From Verticillium longisporum (Eukaryota; Ascomycota; Sordariomycetes; Glomerellales; Plectosphaerellaceae), in NCBI GenBank assembly GCA_019188255.1, contig JAETXT010000001.1, forward strand, positions 2,666,001-2,730,000: a DNA stretch of 64,000 nucleotides, read 5' to 3'. Below are positions 11,126 through 22,292 of the stretch, piece after piece. How positions within the stretch are numbered: the first letter of the stretch is position 1; the number at the start of each line of letters is the position of its first letter. Made by a program: the position numbers and the translations under genes. The notes below the pieces were generated by a model. That model saw only the letters and a list, made by a program, of their open reading frames with translations, was not told the origin of the DNA and did not search any database.

Positions 11126-12089
11126 CGACGACGACGAATGCGACGGACACGCGCTCATCTACGCAACCATCATACCTTATCTAATGTTTATTCGCGCCCG
11201 TGTGCGAGTGAACCGAGCATTCGAAGCCAGGCCGCAAGTGTACGGGGGAAACGGGGATCGCGAAAGAGGGATACGGCGGAAAGACGGGGGGAGTAAAGCT
11301 TCCATCTTCAATTGTCACCTATTCAAATCTACGTATATTCAAGCGATGAAGCCGGTCCGCGTCCTTTCGTGGATTCATGAGCTGAGGCGGCGAACAGAAG
11401 CATTTCACCCGTCTTCACAGGCAAACCCCTTTTTGGTGCACGTCTGGCTCAACTTGGCAATGCTGCTGACTTGACTAACTCACACTGGCACAGAATAGGA
11501 TCGAGGGCGCTGCTCCCCCCACCAATGTCGGCTCTGGGCACCATTCAACAACGTCTCTCCAGCCTCCAGCCTACAGCCCACAGCCCACAGCCTGCAGCCT
11601 GCAGATCATCAGATCCCATTTAGCCGACACAGTTGGCTCCTTCGGGTGGACTAAAGGGGGATCCCCCCCCCCCCCCAGAGAGCCGAGAGCCGAACCCCTC
11701 TTGGCAGTGGGAGATCACAGGCTCGAGGCGGGGGAGATGCCAGCGATGACACGCTGTGCCAGGATGACCCCGCCACAAGACATGCCGACAGCAAACATCC
11801 GAAGCCGTGATTGCTGGACTAATTGAGAGCGAGGTGACATGTTCAATGGGGGGCGAGAGTGGTCCTCCAAGAGCCCCTTCGAAGCTACCTATCCTGCCTA
11901 CCAAGCCTTGCAAGCCTACCTATGAAGAAGAGCTAGCTGGTCTCGGAGCATTTGTTATCTGGAGCTGGCTGCCATGCTTGCTTCCTCCCCCTGCCACCCT
12001 GAAATTTCAACATCTTTGTCTTGACTATTCTCGATTCGTGTCTAAGGGAAGAAGCAACTCTCTCTCTCTCTCTCGCCAGTCGCCACGAC
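11066..12089. other. intergenic: formin 3' region and DUF2264 upstream region
   Basis: The gap begins with the (CAG)16 tract. Further on it has a CAGCC-rich short-repeat stretch at about 11562-11605 (units CAGCCTA, CAGCCCA, CAGCCTG) and a C homopolymer at 11671-11681. CCTACC-type motifs lie at 11885-11925, and a CT dinucleotide run sits at about 12059-12075, just before the DUF2264 start codon. No gene seen. Confidence 0.6.
11076..11123 (+). repeat. (CAG)16 trinucleotide repeat in the formin 3' UTR
   Basis: Sixteen uninterrupted CAG units begin 10 nt after the formin TGA stop. In another frame they would encode poly-Gln, but no gene supports that frame. The tract is transcribed if the formin 3' UTR is of normal length. 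Confidence 0.95.
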
Positions 12090-14311
12090 ATGACGACAGA
12101 ACTCCAGGAGCCCAAGACGGGCCTCGTCCTGGGCTACAACGGCGCGCACCCCTTTTCCCGCGTCGACCTCACCGACCGCGCCTCGGTCCAGGGGCTGCTG
12201 CGCACCCTGCTCGACCCCCTCGAGCCCTTCTTCTCGCCGCACAAGGCCCGCGTCCGCGTCCCCGGCGGCACGGCCGTGCGCTTCGACCAGACGGCCGCCG
12301 AGGTCGAGGGCATCTGCCGCCCCCTGTGGGGGCGCGCGTGTCTGCTGGCCGGCGGCGGCGAGTACCGCGGCACCCCGTGGTGGGTGGAGGGCCTCAAGTC
12401 TGGGACGGACCCGGAGAACCCCGAGTACTGGGGCCACCCGAGGGACAATGACCAGCGCATGGTGGAGATGTGCCCGCTCGGTAGGACTTTGGATGCTTCT
12501 TCCACCTTTGTGATGCTTCTACTTTTGCGAGGCGGGCCTGCTGACGTGCTTCCTGCGCAGGCTTCGCTTTGGCTGTCGCGCCGGTGTTTTGGCAGGACTT
12601 GACAGAAAGGGAGCGCGGCAATGTTGAGAATTGGCTGGGCAACTCGATCAATGAGAAAAAGTGAGCAACGTCTCGCCAGCGCGAAGCGCAAACCAGAAGC
12701 TAATGGACGCCCTTTCGACAGCATGCCCAACACCAACTGGCTCTGGTTCCGCGTCTTCGCGAACCTCGGCCTCAAGAAGAATGGCGGCAAGTTCTCGCAG
12801 GAGAGGCTCGACGCCGACATTGAGCACCTCGACACCTTTTACCGCGGCGGCGGCTGGTCGAACGACGGGCCCGAGGGGATTCACATGATGGACTACTACT
12901 CGTCCAGCTTCGCCATCCAGTTCCTCCAGCTGCTGTACGCCAAGCTGGCGGGCGACGACGAGCCGGCGAGGGCCGAGGAGTTCAAGAAGCGCGCGCAGAC
13001 GATCGCGCTCGACCTTGTGCACTACTACGACCGCGAGGGACGGTCCATCCCCTTCGGCCGCAGCGTCGGCTACCGCTTCGCCATGGTCTCCTTTTGGGGC
13101 GCGCTGGCCTACGCCGGCGTCGAGCTGCCGGCCCCTCTGACCTGGGGCATGGTCAAGGGCATCGTGATGCGCCATCTGCGCTGGTGGCAGACGCAGCACG
13201 ACATCTGGAGTCCCAGCGGCACGCTGACCATTGGGTACTCGTATCCCAACATGTACATGGCCGAGAACTACAACAGCCCGGGGAGCCCTGTACGTGTTTT
13301 CGACTACAGCCCTCCCCCCCCTTGTGAAGATAGCGCAGCTAGCTGACAATGATGCAGTACTGGGCCTGTCTGGCATTCATCTGTCTCGCCGTGCCCGAGG
13401 ACCACCCGTTCTGGACATCCGAGGAGGAGCACGCTTGGGGTGTCATCCCTGCAGTCAAACCCCTCGAGCAGCCGGGCCACATCATGAGCTACCTTGGCGG
13501 CCACTGCATGCTCCTCTCGTCGGGCCAGGCGTGCAGCTACCCGATGAAGGGCACACACGCCAAGTACGGCTGCCTCGCCTACAGCAGTGCCTATGGCTAC
13601 TCGGTGCCGCCGGGCCTCTTCTCGCTCGAGCAGTATGCGCTCGCGTCGCAGCTCGGCTTCTCCGACGACGGCGGCGAGTACTGGAAGACGCGGCGGCGGT
13701 CGGAATACGCAGGCATCCAGACGCGCGCCGGCAGGCCCGTGCTCGTGTCCTCGTGGAAGCCCTTCGTCGACGTGACGGTCAAGACGATTCTCGTGCCGCC
13801 CGAGACGGCGACGCCCAACTGGCACCTGCGCATCCACCACATCACGGCCGGCCGCGACGTCATGACGGCGGACGGCGCCTTTGCCATCCGCAACGAGACG
13901 GCGCCGCACGGCAGGATGCTGCCGCTGTACGACGAGGCGACGGGCGAGGGCACGCGGCCGCGCATCATTGGCAACTACGACCTCGCGAGCCCCGAGGGCT
14001 GGGCGTCCGGCGGCGACGGCGCGTTCGCCGCGTCGGCGCTGGCGGGGGCCGTGGGCATCCGGGCGCTGGAGCCCGGGGCGCGGCGCACGGCGAACCTCGT
14101 CAACGCCGACCCCAACTCGAACCTCGTCGAGAGCAGGTCCGTCATCCCGACGCTGCAGGGGACGCTGAAGGCGGGCGACGAGGCGTGGTTTGTGGCGGCC
14201 GTGTTTGCGCGACCTGCGGGCGAGGGCGTCGCGCGGGGGACGTATCTCGAGGGCTGGGATGCGCCGCCTGCTGTGCCGGCTTGGGTTGAGACGGAGGGCA
14301 AGGATGTTTAG
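12090..14311 (+). CDS. DUF2264 family protein
   Basis: The model is join(12090..12480,12561..12660,12722..13289,13358..14311), 670 aa. Introns of 80, 61 and 68 nt all have GT-AG ends. The protein matches the DUF2264 pattern, seen in bacteria and fungi: an N-terminal [20 protein letters not shown] block, then [14 protein letters not shown]. Mid-protein it has [29 protein letters not shown] and [11 protein letters not shown], then WQTQHDIW with [18 protein letters not shown]. The many Trp/Tyr/Gly motifs suggest an (alpha/alpha) barrel as in glycoside hydrolases/lyases, so a carbohydrate-related role is inferred. No activity can be assigned. There is no signal peptide, so it is probably cytosolic. 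The start codon was chosen because the upstream in-frame ATG (12021) adds only low-complexity CT-encoded residues. Confidence 0.85.
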
Positions 14312-15617
14312 GTGTACGTTGTCGAGGAGAGGCAGGATGGGAACATGAAGCCGCGCAGCCGCTTGACCGAGATGGAGCGTCTGGGCTCTTTTCTACGCCT
14401 CTGGACAGCCCTTTTTTGTAAAGACCCATGATAATTGTTATACAACAGATACGGTAGAAAAGTGCCCGCCACATCGGACGTCACTCATCCATCCTCTGGC
14501 ATACCGAGACTCTGCCCTGTTTTCGACATGGTGATCCCCATTACAGCCAAACCGAGCTTGCCACTGATTCGACCTAGCACCATGTCTAGCACAAGTCAAG
14601 CTCACGAGATGGACACAGCAAGAACCCCTCATGCGAACGACTCAACGCCCGAATGACGGCGCTTGGTGCCGGTAGCCGAGCACACCCTCTCCGACATGGA
14701 TTCGGGCCATGGACGGCGCTACTGCAATGCTACCTTCTCTGCTCATCCCCTCCCCGCAAAGCCTACCTACTTCTCCTTGCCTACCTACTTCTCCTTGACT
14801 ACCTACCGGCTAAAGATGGGAGCAGCGTCTCGAGCGGGGAGCATGCTGTCTCTGGGCTTGGGGCCTGTCAACAAGCATTTGGAGGCTGGGACGTAGCGGC
14901 TTGGCAGTCGGTACTTGAGCCGTCAGAATGGTCTCACAGCACAGCGAAGGACATGACTACGAGGAGAGACCACCAAAGACACAGCGCGGTGCCTTCTGTG
15001 AGGCGGCTCGACTCATGGCACATGGCTCAGTGCAACGATGACAGAGATAGGCTCATCCCGTCACAGCCAATTCGTGGACTCATCTTCAAGCTTTCCCCCG
15101 ACATGGTGTCGTCCACCTTTCGTTGACCATGGCCATGTCTGATATCTGGGGTTTCACTACCGTGCGAACTGAAAAGGCTGCCAGGCGGCACACGCAGAAC
15201 GGCCGCCGAGGGGATGAACCGGTAGGCTTTTGCCAGAATTAGCCGGCCCATGGGACCCAGGCGCACTGTTCAGATCGTCACCGGCACGCCAATCGCACCC
15301 TCGGCGGCCGTGTCACGAAGCTGGGTCCAGGCTCCGGAGCGCGCCTATCCAGAAGCACCTGGGTGAAAGGATGATCGTCTGGGGAGGGGGGGGGAGCCAT
15401 GTGTTGTACTGCTCTGGCGGTGACTTGCTTCTGATGCTCCTCGTGAGAGTACATATTGCTGCTGTTACCCTCCATCTCCTCTCTTCCCTGGGATTGACGT
15501 TGCTGTCTGCTTTTTTGTCCAGTAATTGCTAGAAGGCCATCTTCTAGAGGGCTCACCCAGGAAACACCAAGATCAAGTGGCAAACACACATCTCCTGACG
15601 CCTTATCATTCACCATC
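14312..15617. other. intergenic, no gene seen
   Basis: The 1.3 kb between DUF2264 and the sugar transporter (both +) contains a two-and-a-half-copy 15-bp repeat (CCTACCTACTTCTCC) at about 14761-14808. Otherwise it is ordinary sequence with scattered short open frames and no conserved motifs. It should hold the DUF2264 terminator and the transporter promoter. Confidence 0.5.
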
Positions 15618-17663
15618 ATGGGCATCTCCAAGTTCCTCCGCGCCATTGTGCGCAATGAGGCGATGCGCACTGATCCTCATGAGATCTACGGCTGGAGAGT
15701 CTTTGCTCTGGCATGTGCTTGTGAGTGGCAGCCCCCTTTTCTTGCTCATTGCTCTCCTTCCATGACGGCACGCCTCCTGAGCCACACAGTCTGCATCACT
15801 GACACCCTTCAGCCTGCTTCGGCGGCATGCTCTTCGGCTGGGATATTGGCGCCATAGGCGGCGTCCTCGCCATGGAAGAGACGCAGAAGCGCTTCGGCTA
15901 CTTTGACAGCTCCAAGGCCCACAAGACGAACCAGGACCAGAACATTGTATCGACGCTGCAGGCCGGGTGCTTCGCCGCCTGCTTCGTGACGCCCTGGCTG
16001 GCCGACCGCTACGGCCGGCGCCTGTGCCTCATCGTCGTCGGCATCATCACGACCGTCGGCGTCATCTTCCAGGCCGCCTCGGCCGCCCAGGGAACCCTGG
16101 CGCTCATGTTCGTGGGCCGCTTCGTGGCCGGCGTCGGCGTCGGCGCCGCCTCCATGCTGACGCCGCTCTACGTCTCCGAGTGCGCGCCGCGCGCCATCCG
16201 CGGCGGCCTCACGGCCTTCTACCAGCTCTTCATCGTCACGGGCACCATGATGGCCTTCTGGGTCAACTACGGCAGCCTCATGCACGTCACGGGCACCGCC
16301 GTCTACGCCGTGCCCCTCGCCATGCAGGCCCTGCCCGCCGTCATCCTCAGCGCCGGCATGCTCTTCTGCCCCGAGAGCCCGCGCTGGTGCGCCAAGCAGG
16401 ACCACTGGGAGCGGGCCACGGCCATCCTGGCCAGGCTCAGGGCCCTGCCGGCCGACCACGAGTACGTCCAGGCCGAGATCAACGACATGTCGAACCAGCT
16501 CGAGACGGAGCGTCGCCTCGTCGGCGATGCTACGACGAGGGCCCTCCTCCGCGAGATGTGGCTCGTTCCCAGCAACCGCAAGAGAGCGCTGCTGTCTGTT
16601 TTTCTCATGATTTCCCAACAAATGAGCGGGCCGAACGCAGTCGTACGTGCCTTTTTCTCTGCAAGATTCGTCTTCTCTGGTGCTCCATGTCTATGCATAG
16701 TGCTTTTGGTTGGGGTTTGTGTAGGGGTCCGGGCTAACTCAACACCAGAACTACTACGCTCCGCAAATCTTCAAGAACCTCGGCATGAGTGGCACTGAGT
16801 CGTCTCTCTTTGCCACAGGTATCTATGGCGTCGTCAAGGTCGTTGGCTGCGCGTGTTTCCTCATCTTCGTTGCCGACTCCCTGGGCCGCCGGAGGAGTCT
16901 GATCTGGACGGGCGTCGGACAGGGTATCGCCATGTATATTGTGGGCATTTACGGCCGAGTGGAGCCCCCTGTTGAGGGCGAGCCGGTGAGTTGAGTCTTT
17001 CTTGAATCCTGTGCTCGGTGTCAGTGGCATGTTTGGATGGGGGTTTCGAAGATCGACCAGCGTCAAGTGACCTCTTGTCCAAAGCCTACCCGGAACATGC
17101 CTTCAACCAACTGACAATAACAGATCTCGCCCTTCGGCTACGTCGCCATCACCTGCATCTTCATCTGGGTCGTCTTCTTCCAGTTTGGCTGGGGCGTGAG
17201 TACTCCGACTATTCGCAGACTCTCGTGCATCACTGACAAAAGGCATAGCCGTGCTGTTGGATCCTAGTCTCCGAGATCCCAACCGCTCGTCTGCGTGCTC
17301 TGAACGTCGCCCTCGCGGCGGCGACGCAGTGGCTCTTCAACTTTATCATTGCGCGTACCGTGCTGACGATGCAGCTCACCATGGGCTACAAGGGCTATGT
17401 AAGCGGCTTTCTGCAATTCGTTTCCCCGTCACGTCACGAGCCAAGACTGACATCTCCAGGGTATGTTCTTCATGTTTGGATCCTTCAGCTTCGTCATGGC
17501 CGTCATCGTCTACTTCCTCATTCCCGAGACCAAGGGTCTGAGTCTGGAGCAGATGGATGAGCTCTTTGGTGTCAACGACATGGTCAAGACCATGGACGAC
17601 GAGCCTGAGGTGGCAGCTGGGACAACCATTCAGGATGTAGCTGAGTGGCCTCGTGAGAAGTGA
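15618..17663 (+). CDS. MFS sugar-porter family transporter (hexose/quinate type)
   Basis: The model is join(15618..15720,15813..16642,16749..16985,17124..17195,17249..17398,17460..17663), 531 aa. The five introns are of 53-138 nt. This is a twelve-helix plasma-membrane permease of the sugar porter family, usually proton-coupled. Signature motifs are present and in order: [11 protein letters not shown] in helix 1, DRYGRRLC in the helix 2-3 loop, [10 protein letters not shown] before the central loop, [11 protein letters not shown] in the second half, [14 protein letters not shown], and the C-terminal [16 protein letters not shown]. The substrate cannot be read from sequence; quinate, hexose or another polyol are possible. 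No cluster of catabolic genes lies beside it: neighbours are DUF2264 and phosphoserine aminotransferase. The start codon gives the usual short cytosolic N-terminus before helix 1. Confidence 0.9.
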
Positions 17664-18034
17664 TTACTCGGTTTGGATGCCTGTGACGAGCACGAGCCTG
17701 TGACGAGCACGAGCCTGTGACGAGCACGAGCCTGTGACGAGCACGAGCCTGTGACGAGCACGAGAATTACCAAAGAGTTTGATACTGCATCTTCTCTGAT
17801 TCGCCCCAAGAAGTCGCTTTTTGTCTTGCAAAATTGACATGATATGCGCGCTGCTTTGGTATCCTATCCACCCTGCTGCGAACACCTGATGTTGAACAAG
17901 TGTTCCCATGATCGCACATAACACATATTGAATGCCCTTCACGCGCCCACGTTATCTTGCTCGCTCTTATCCCTACATTGATCATGTGCCAAACTGAAAA
18001 CTTTCCATTTTTGCCCCTTGCCCGCATTTTAAAC
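17664..18034. other. convergent intergenic gap with 17-bp tandem repeat
   Basis: The gap separates the ends of the transporter (+) and phosphoserine aminotransferase (-) genes. It starts with the tandem repeat at 17680-17763 and contains no gene. It must hold both 3' ends. Confidence 0.6.
17680..17763 (+). repeat. five copies of a 17-bp repeat (CCTGTGACGAGCACGAG)
   Basis: Five nearly identical head-to-tail copies begin 17 nt after the transporter stop codon, so they lie in its 3' UTR or terminator region. Confidence 0.9.
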
Positions 18035-19388
18035 TCACTTTGCCTCGGCAAACTTCTTGACAAAAGCAGCCAGCTTCTCCGCACCTTCCAGGGGAATCGA
18101 GTTGTAGTTGCTCGCGCGGATGCCTCCGACGCTGCGGTGCCCCTTGAGTCCGGTGAGGCCCTCAGCCGTCGACTCCTTGAGGAAAGCCTTCTCCGCGGCA
18201 TCAATGTCGCCGCCCCGCGCCACGCGGAAGCAGATGTTCATGCGCGAACGGACCGAGGCGTCGGGCACAATCTTGTAGACGTCAGGATACGCCTCAAGCG
18301 CACCGTAGATGAGTGCCGCCTTCTTCTCAGCGATCGCCTGCTGGCCATCGACCTTGTCAGGGAACGTAGCGAGGAGCTTCTTCAGGACTTGGCCGGCGAT
18401 GTAAACGCTGAAGTGTGTTAGTAGTGGGTCAAAACAGAAACAAGGTTCAGGGACCATACTCGAAAATGCTGAGCGTGTTGTAGAGGCTGTTGTTCTTGGC
18501 AATGATCTCATAAGAGAGAACAATAGGACCGATCGGCAGGCCGAGCTTGCGCAGCAGAGTGGCGTCGGGCTGAGGGGTTGTGGGCGGCAGCAGAGACTTC
18601 TTGATGGCGCAAACGGTGACGCCAGTGCAGCCAAGGTTCTTCTGGGCGCCGAAGAAGATGGCAGAGAAATTCCTCACGGGAATCCGCCTCGACAGGATGT
18701 TGGAGCTCATGTCGGCAATCACAATGGGGCCATCGCCGTCAGCCGTAGGGGCCAGCGAGGCAGGGAACTGGGGGAACTCGACACCGTCGACCGTCTCATT
18801 GTCACAGTAGTAGACCATGGCGGCATCCTTGGAGAGCTTCCAGTCCTTCTCGTCAGGGATCTTGCCGAACTTGCCATCGTTGATCTTGCGGGCGTCGGCC
18901 ACAACGTTGACATTGTCAGGCCCCAAAAGCCGGACGGCCTCACCGTGGGCCTTCTGGCTCCAACCACCTGTGATAATGTAGTCGAGCTTCAGCTTCTCCT
19001 CGACACGCTTGCGAAGCTCGGCCACGAGCTTCTCGTGGACCGCGGCGTCCTTGTCGTCGGCAACACCCCACTCCTTCAGCAGCGCTTGCTTCTGGCGGGT
19101 GACCCAGACACCAACGAGGTTGTAGATGGTGGCAGAGAACTCGCCAGAGCCGCCACCCTGCATAAAGAGGATCTCATACTCGTCGGTGGGGATATCGAGG
19201 TACGTGGCCAGGTCGGCCTTGGCCTCGTTGATGATGTTGGTAGCGAGCTCGCTGCGGTGAGAGTGCTCGGCAATGCCGAGGCCGGTACCCTTGTAATCGA
19301 TGAGGGCCTGGGCAGCCGTCTCGAGAACATCGGTGGGAAGGAGAGCCGGGCCGGCACCGAAGTATGTGATTTCCTCGCGAGTCGGCAT
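18035..19388 (-). CDS. SER1: phosphoserine aminotransferase
   Basis: The model is complement(join(18035..18407,18460..19388)), 433 aa. The intron is 52 nt (GTATGG donor, CTACTTAAC-like branch region, CTTCAG acceptor). The enzyme converts 3-phosphohydroxypyruvate and glutamate to phosphoserine in the cytosolic serine pathway; it depends on PLP. Family features seen: TYFGAGPALLPTDVL at the N-terminus, HRS and FMQGGGSGEF for PLP/substrate binding, and ADMSSNILSRRI. The PLP-lysine motif FFGAQKNLG places Lys at ~250. The C-terminal RMNICFRV and GLKGHRSVGGIRASNYN motifs are also present. An in-frame GTG 60 nt upstream would add 20 polar residues; the ATG is preferred because it matches the family start. 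It is divergent from the SDR gene to its right. Confidence 0.95.
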
Positions 19389-20084
19389 GGCTGTGGGCTG
19401 GCTGGTGGATTTTGGGGTGATGGTGTTGGAGATGCTGGGGAGTATCACACGCGGTGTTTTCGAGGGTAGAAATCAATCAGCTTGTTAGGATACTGCAGCC
19501 TCACAAGCCAGGTTAGAAGAGGAAATAAACAAGTTATGATGTTCTGGGGTTGGCCAATGACTCACGAAGAAAAGGGTAGGATGATGACTCTTGGAGAGGA
19601 TGAGGTGACAAAAGAGACAGGATCCGTCGCTGTCATGAACCCCGCCAAAAAAGACGAAACTCGGAGCGCGGCGTAATCGGAGCAAAAATGACACACCCAG
19701 GGAAGGACCCACCGAGGGGTCGAAGACCCCACCTCCAACGCGCTTGCTGGGCGGGGCTTCCCCAGATCTAGGTGTGGAAGGGGCGTGGGGTGGCTCCTGC
19801 TTCACGCGCGCCGGTGGAGCATCGCGCGTGAAAGGGTGTCAGGGGTGGGGGAGGCAGGCGCGGCGGGAGGTGAGGGGTCGACTCATTTGCTCTTTCCAAG
19901 CTTCTTCAGCCACTTCTCTAACGAGATACAAGATACTTCTTACCTTTGCGCTTGACACACCTCACATCCATCCTCTGCGAGCTGCGAGCTGCAAGCTGTG
20001 AGCTGTGAGCTGTGAGCTGTGAGTCGACCGCTGCCAAAGCCATTGTCGGTCATCGACGACGGCCCTCGCCTCCACCTCGTGCCC
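19389..20084. other. divergent promoter region between SER1 and the SDR gene
   Basis: About 700 bp hold the promoters of both genes. A 7-bp tandem (GAGCTGT, about five copies, with related GAGCTGC/AAGCTGT units) lies at 19978-20022, close upstream of the SDR start. No gene seen. Confidence 0.6.
19978..20022 (+). repeat. 7-bp tandem repeat (GAGCTGT)n
   Basis: About six units of GAGCTGC/GCAAGCTGT/GAGCTGT lie 60-105 bp upstream of the SDR start codon, in its 5' leader or core promoter. Confidence 0.8.
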
Positions 20085-21281
20085 ATGTCGGAGCGCAAAG
20101 GATCCGACTCGGCGTCGCGGCCATCCCAATCCCTCCCTGTGCCCTCCTTTCGTGAGTGACCTGTTTCGCATCGTCAAGGCGCCATCAGCTTCTGACACAC
20201 TGTTCACACTCTCGCAGCCACCCATAACTCCCCACGCACATGGGTCCTCACAACCGCCCTCTCTCCGCTTGTCATCCGCCTCATACGCTTGCTGCTTGCT
20301 CATGGCGACTACGTTGTTGCCTGTCTGCCGCCCTACGAGATTGAGCACGACGACCGAAGCGCAGACTTTCGTGAGCTCATCGCCGAGTGCAAGTCGGATC
20401 GCCGCGACCGCGAGGGCTGGAAGGACCGCATACGCGGTATCCGCTGCGATGGCCGCGTTGCCGGCCAGTGTACTGCCGCCCTAGCAGAGGCTGTCCATGT
20501 TTTTGGTCGCATCGATATTCTCCTCTGTTGCAAGTCTGAGGCCGTTGTCGGCACTGTCGAGGAGATCTCGGCCCAACCCGTAACGCGAAACCTCGTCCGC
20601 GATCAGTTCGAGACCATCTTCTTCTCCCAGGTCAATTTCATCAAGGCCGCACTGCCCCTGTTCCGCGATCAGCACACAGGTCATATTCTCATCCTGACAT
20701 CGATCGGCGGCCATATCGGGACCCCAGGCATGCCCATATACACATCAGCAATATGGGCACTCGAGGGCTACTGTGACTCCCTGGCCTACGAGATTGCGCC
20801 CTTCAATATCAAGGTCACCATCGTGCAGCCTAACAAGGAGATCCAGTCCCTGACAAACCGCATCATCTTCGTGCCACAGCTGCACAACGACGACCCCGAG
20901 GCGCCTGCGCCGCGCATTCGTGACATGCTCGCCAACGTTCTCAACGCAGATCCCGACACGGCCGTCGAGCCCTCCGCGACAGAGGTCCAGTCACGCTACC
21001 CTCGTCTGTCTGCCGCCGCCACCGACCGCCTCGTCATGGAGACAGTGCACGCCCTGACAGCCATTGGTGGGCACGAGAACCCGCCTGCTCGACATATCGT
21101 TGGCTTTGAGGGCGCCATTGCCGTCAAGGAGAAGCTGCGAACGGTCACGGAGGAGCTGGAGGAGTTTGTAGACACGAGTATATCGGTGGATATCTTCGAG
21201 AGTGCATTAAAGGCTGAGGCCAGGGAAGGGAAGGTACCAGCCTCATCGCCGGCGGCGCCTGGGTCAACAAGTTCTGCATAG
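20085..21281 (+). CDS. divergent short-chain dehydrogenase/reductase-like protein without catalytic Lys
   Basis: The model is join(20085..20151,20218..21281), 376 aa. The 66-nt intron has a GTGAGT donor and CTCGCAG acceptor. The fold is recognisably SDR: TWVLTTALSPLVIRLIRLLL in place of the Gly-rich cofactor loop, FGRIDILLCC where NNAG is expected, GTVEEI, HILILTSIGG with Ser184, and IYTSAIWALEG with Tyr197. The YxxxK lysine position (201) is Ile (ATA at 20751). The TGxxxGxG and NNAG motifs are also missing. A classical NAD(P)-dependent oxidoreductase activity is therefore doubtful. It may be a pseudoenzyme or scaffold that keeps the fold. The frame is intact and the rest of the domain is well kept, so it is probably an expressed protein. 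The substrate is unknown. Confidence 0.8.
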
Positions 21282-21422
21282 ACATGTATATGGTGTTGGA
21301 TCGGGTGCTGTGAATTTGGATATCTAAAAGCTGAGCATCGGCGCATAGGCTTTGTTCTCTAACAGTGTAGGCTCGTTACGGTGGTCCTGCCGATGCTGCG
21401 AGCCGAGACCGCCCTGTGGATG

Positions 21423-21423
<1 letters not shown>

Positions 21424-21448
<25 letters not shown>
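21424..21448 (+). repeat. (CT)n microsatellite at the 3' end of the SNRNP27-like gene
   Basis: About twelve CT units overlap the TAG stop (21447-21449) of the minus-strand splicing-factor gene and extend into its 3' UTR. Confidence 0.8.
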
Positions 21449-21453
<5 letters not shown>

Positions 21454-22292
21454 CCTGGACTCAATGGCCTGTTGAAGCCGCCCTGTCGGTTCATGTACTG
21501 CCTGTACTCGCTCTTCTTCTCCTTGCGTACACCTCCAACGTTGTTCCCCGCAATCTTCTTGTTCTTTGTCGTGCCGAATCCGCCGAAGCCCATCATGGCC
21601 GCCATCGCATCGTCCCCCTCAACCTCGAGATCATCCTCTTCCTGTTCGCCCTCCTCGCGCTCGTCCCCGTCTTCATCCATGCGTGCGTCCCCCTCAGGCT
21701 GCTCGCTGCTGCGCACGCTGTCCGGTCGCGGCGAGTCTCGCGCCCCGCCCACCTTGAAGGACATGGTCTGTTGCGGCTCCTTCCCGCCTCGGTCACCCAG
21801 CTTGCCGCGCGTCGGCAGCGTCTCGGCATGTCGTCCCTCAGCTTGTCTCGGCGGCGGCGGACTCGCGGACCCGCGGCGCGGCGACGCCGAGCGACGACGG
21901 TCCTTGTCGCGGTGATCTATCGTTGCGTTAGTACACGGAATTCCCAGGAAACGTCTCAGGAAATTCCTACCGCGCTCATCGCCGTCCCGCCGCCTGGGCG
22001 GTGCCCTCTCGTCATCGTCTCTCCGTCTCGGCCGCTCCTCGTGCTCGCGCCTCCGGTCCCCTTCGCGCCCGTGGCCCCTGCCAGACCGCCCACCGTCGCG
22101 CTCCCGGTCGTTGCGCGGCCTGTCGCGAGACCGCGAGCGGTAGCGTCTGTTGCGGTCGTCCCTGTCGTCCCGGCGGTGGTTGTCGCGGCGGTCGCGGTCG
22201 CTTCTGTCGGCGTCGCGGTCTCTGGGCGGGCGGTCGCTGTCGCGGGGGGGGCGCCGGTCGGAAGGGCCGTCGCGGTCTCGTCTTCTGTCCAT
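21447..22292 (-). CDS. U4/U6.U5 tri-snRNP 27-kDa protein homologue (SNRNP27 type)
   Basis: The model is complement(join(21447..21916,21971..22292)), 263 aa. The 54-nt intron has a GTAGGA donor, ACTAAC branch and GATAG acceptor. The N-terminal half is an RD/RS-rich domain of alternating Arg, Asp and Ser. The C-terminal ~55 residues carry the family signature MGFGGFGTTKNK, then the GGVRKEKKSEYRQYMNRQGG motif ending in FNRPLSPGR. Known homologues are nuclear, bind the tri-snRNP and influence 5' splice-site choice. The intron length is divisible by three and lacks a stop, so retention would insert 18 residues without breaking the frame. The ATG at 22292 is the first methionine; an in-frame GTG lies 30 nt upstream. 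Confidence 0.88.

Noticed and set aside
9596..11158. 520-codon minus-strand frame starting with poly-Cys
   Set aside because: It is antisense to FH2 and the CAG repeat; the Cys run is the complement of CAG triplets.
11040..11474. poly-Gln protein
   Set aside because: The frame overlaps the formin end and the (CAG)16 tract. It has no conserved sequence and no promoter of its own.
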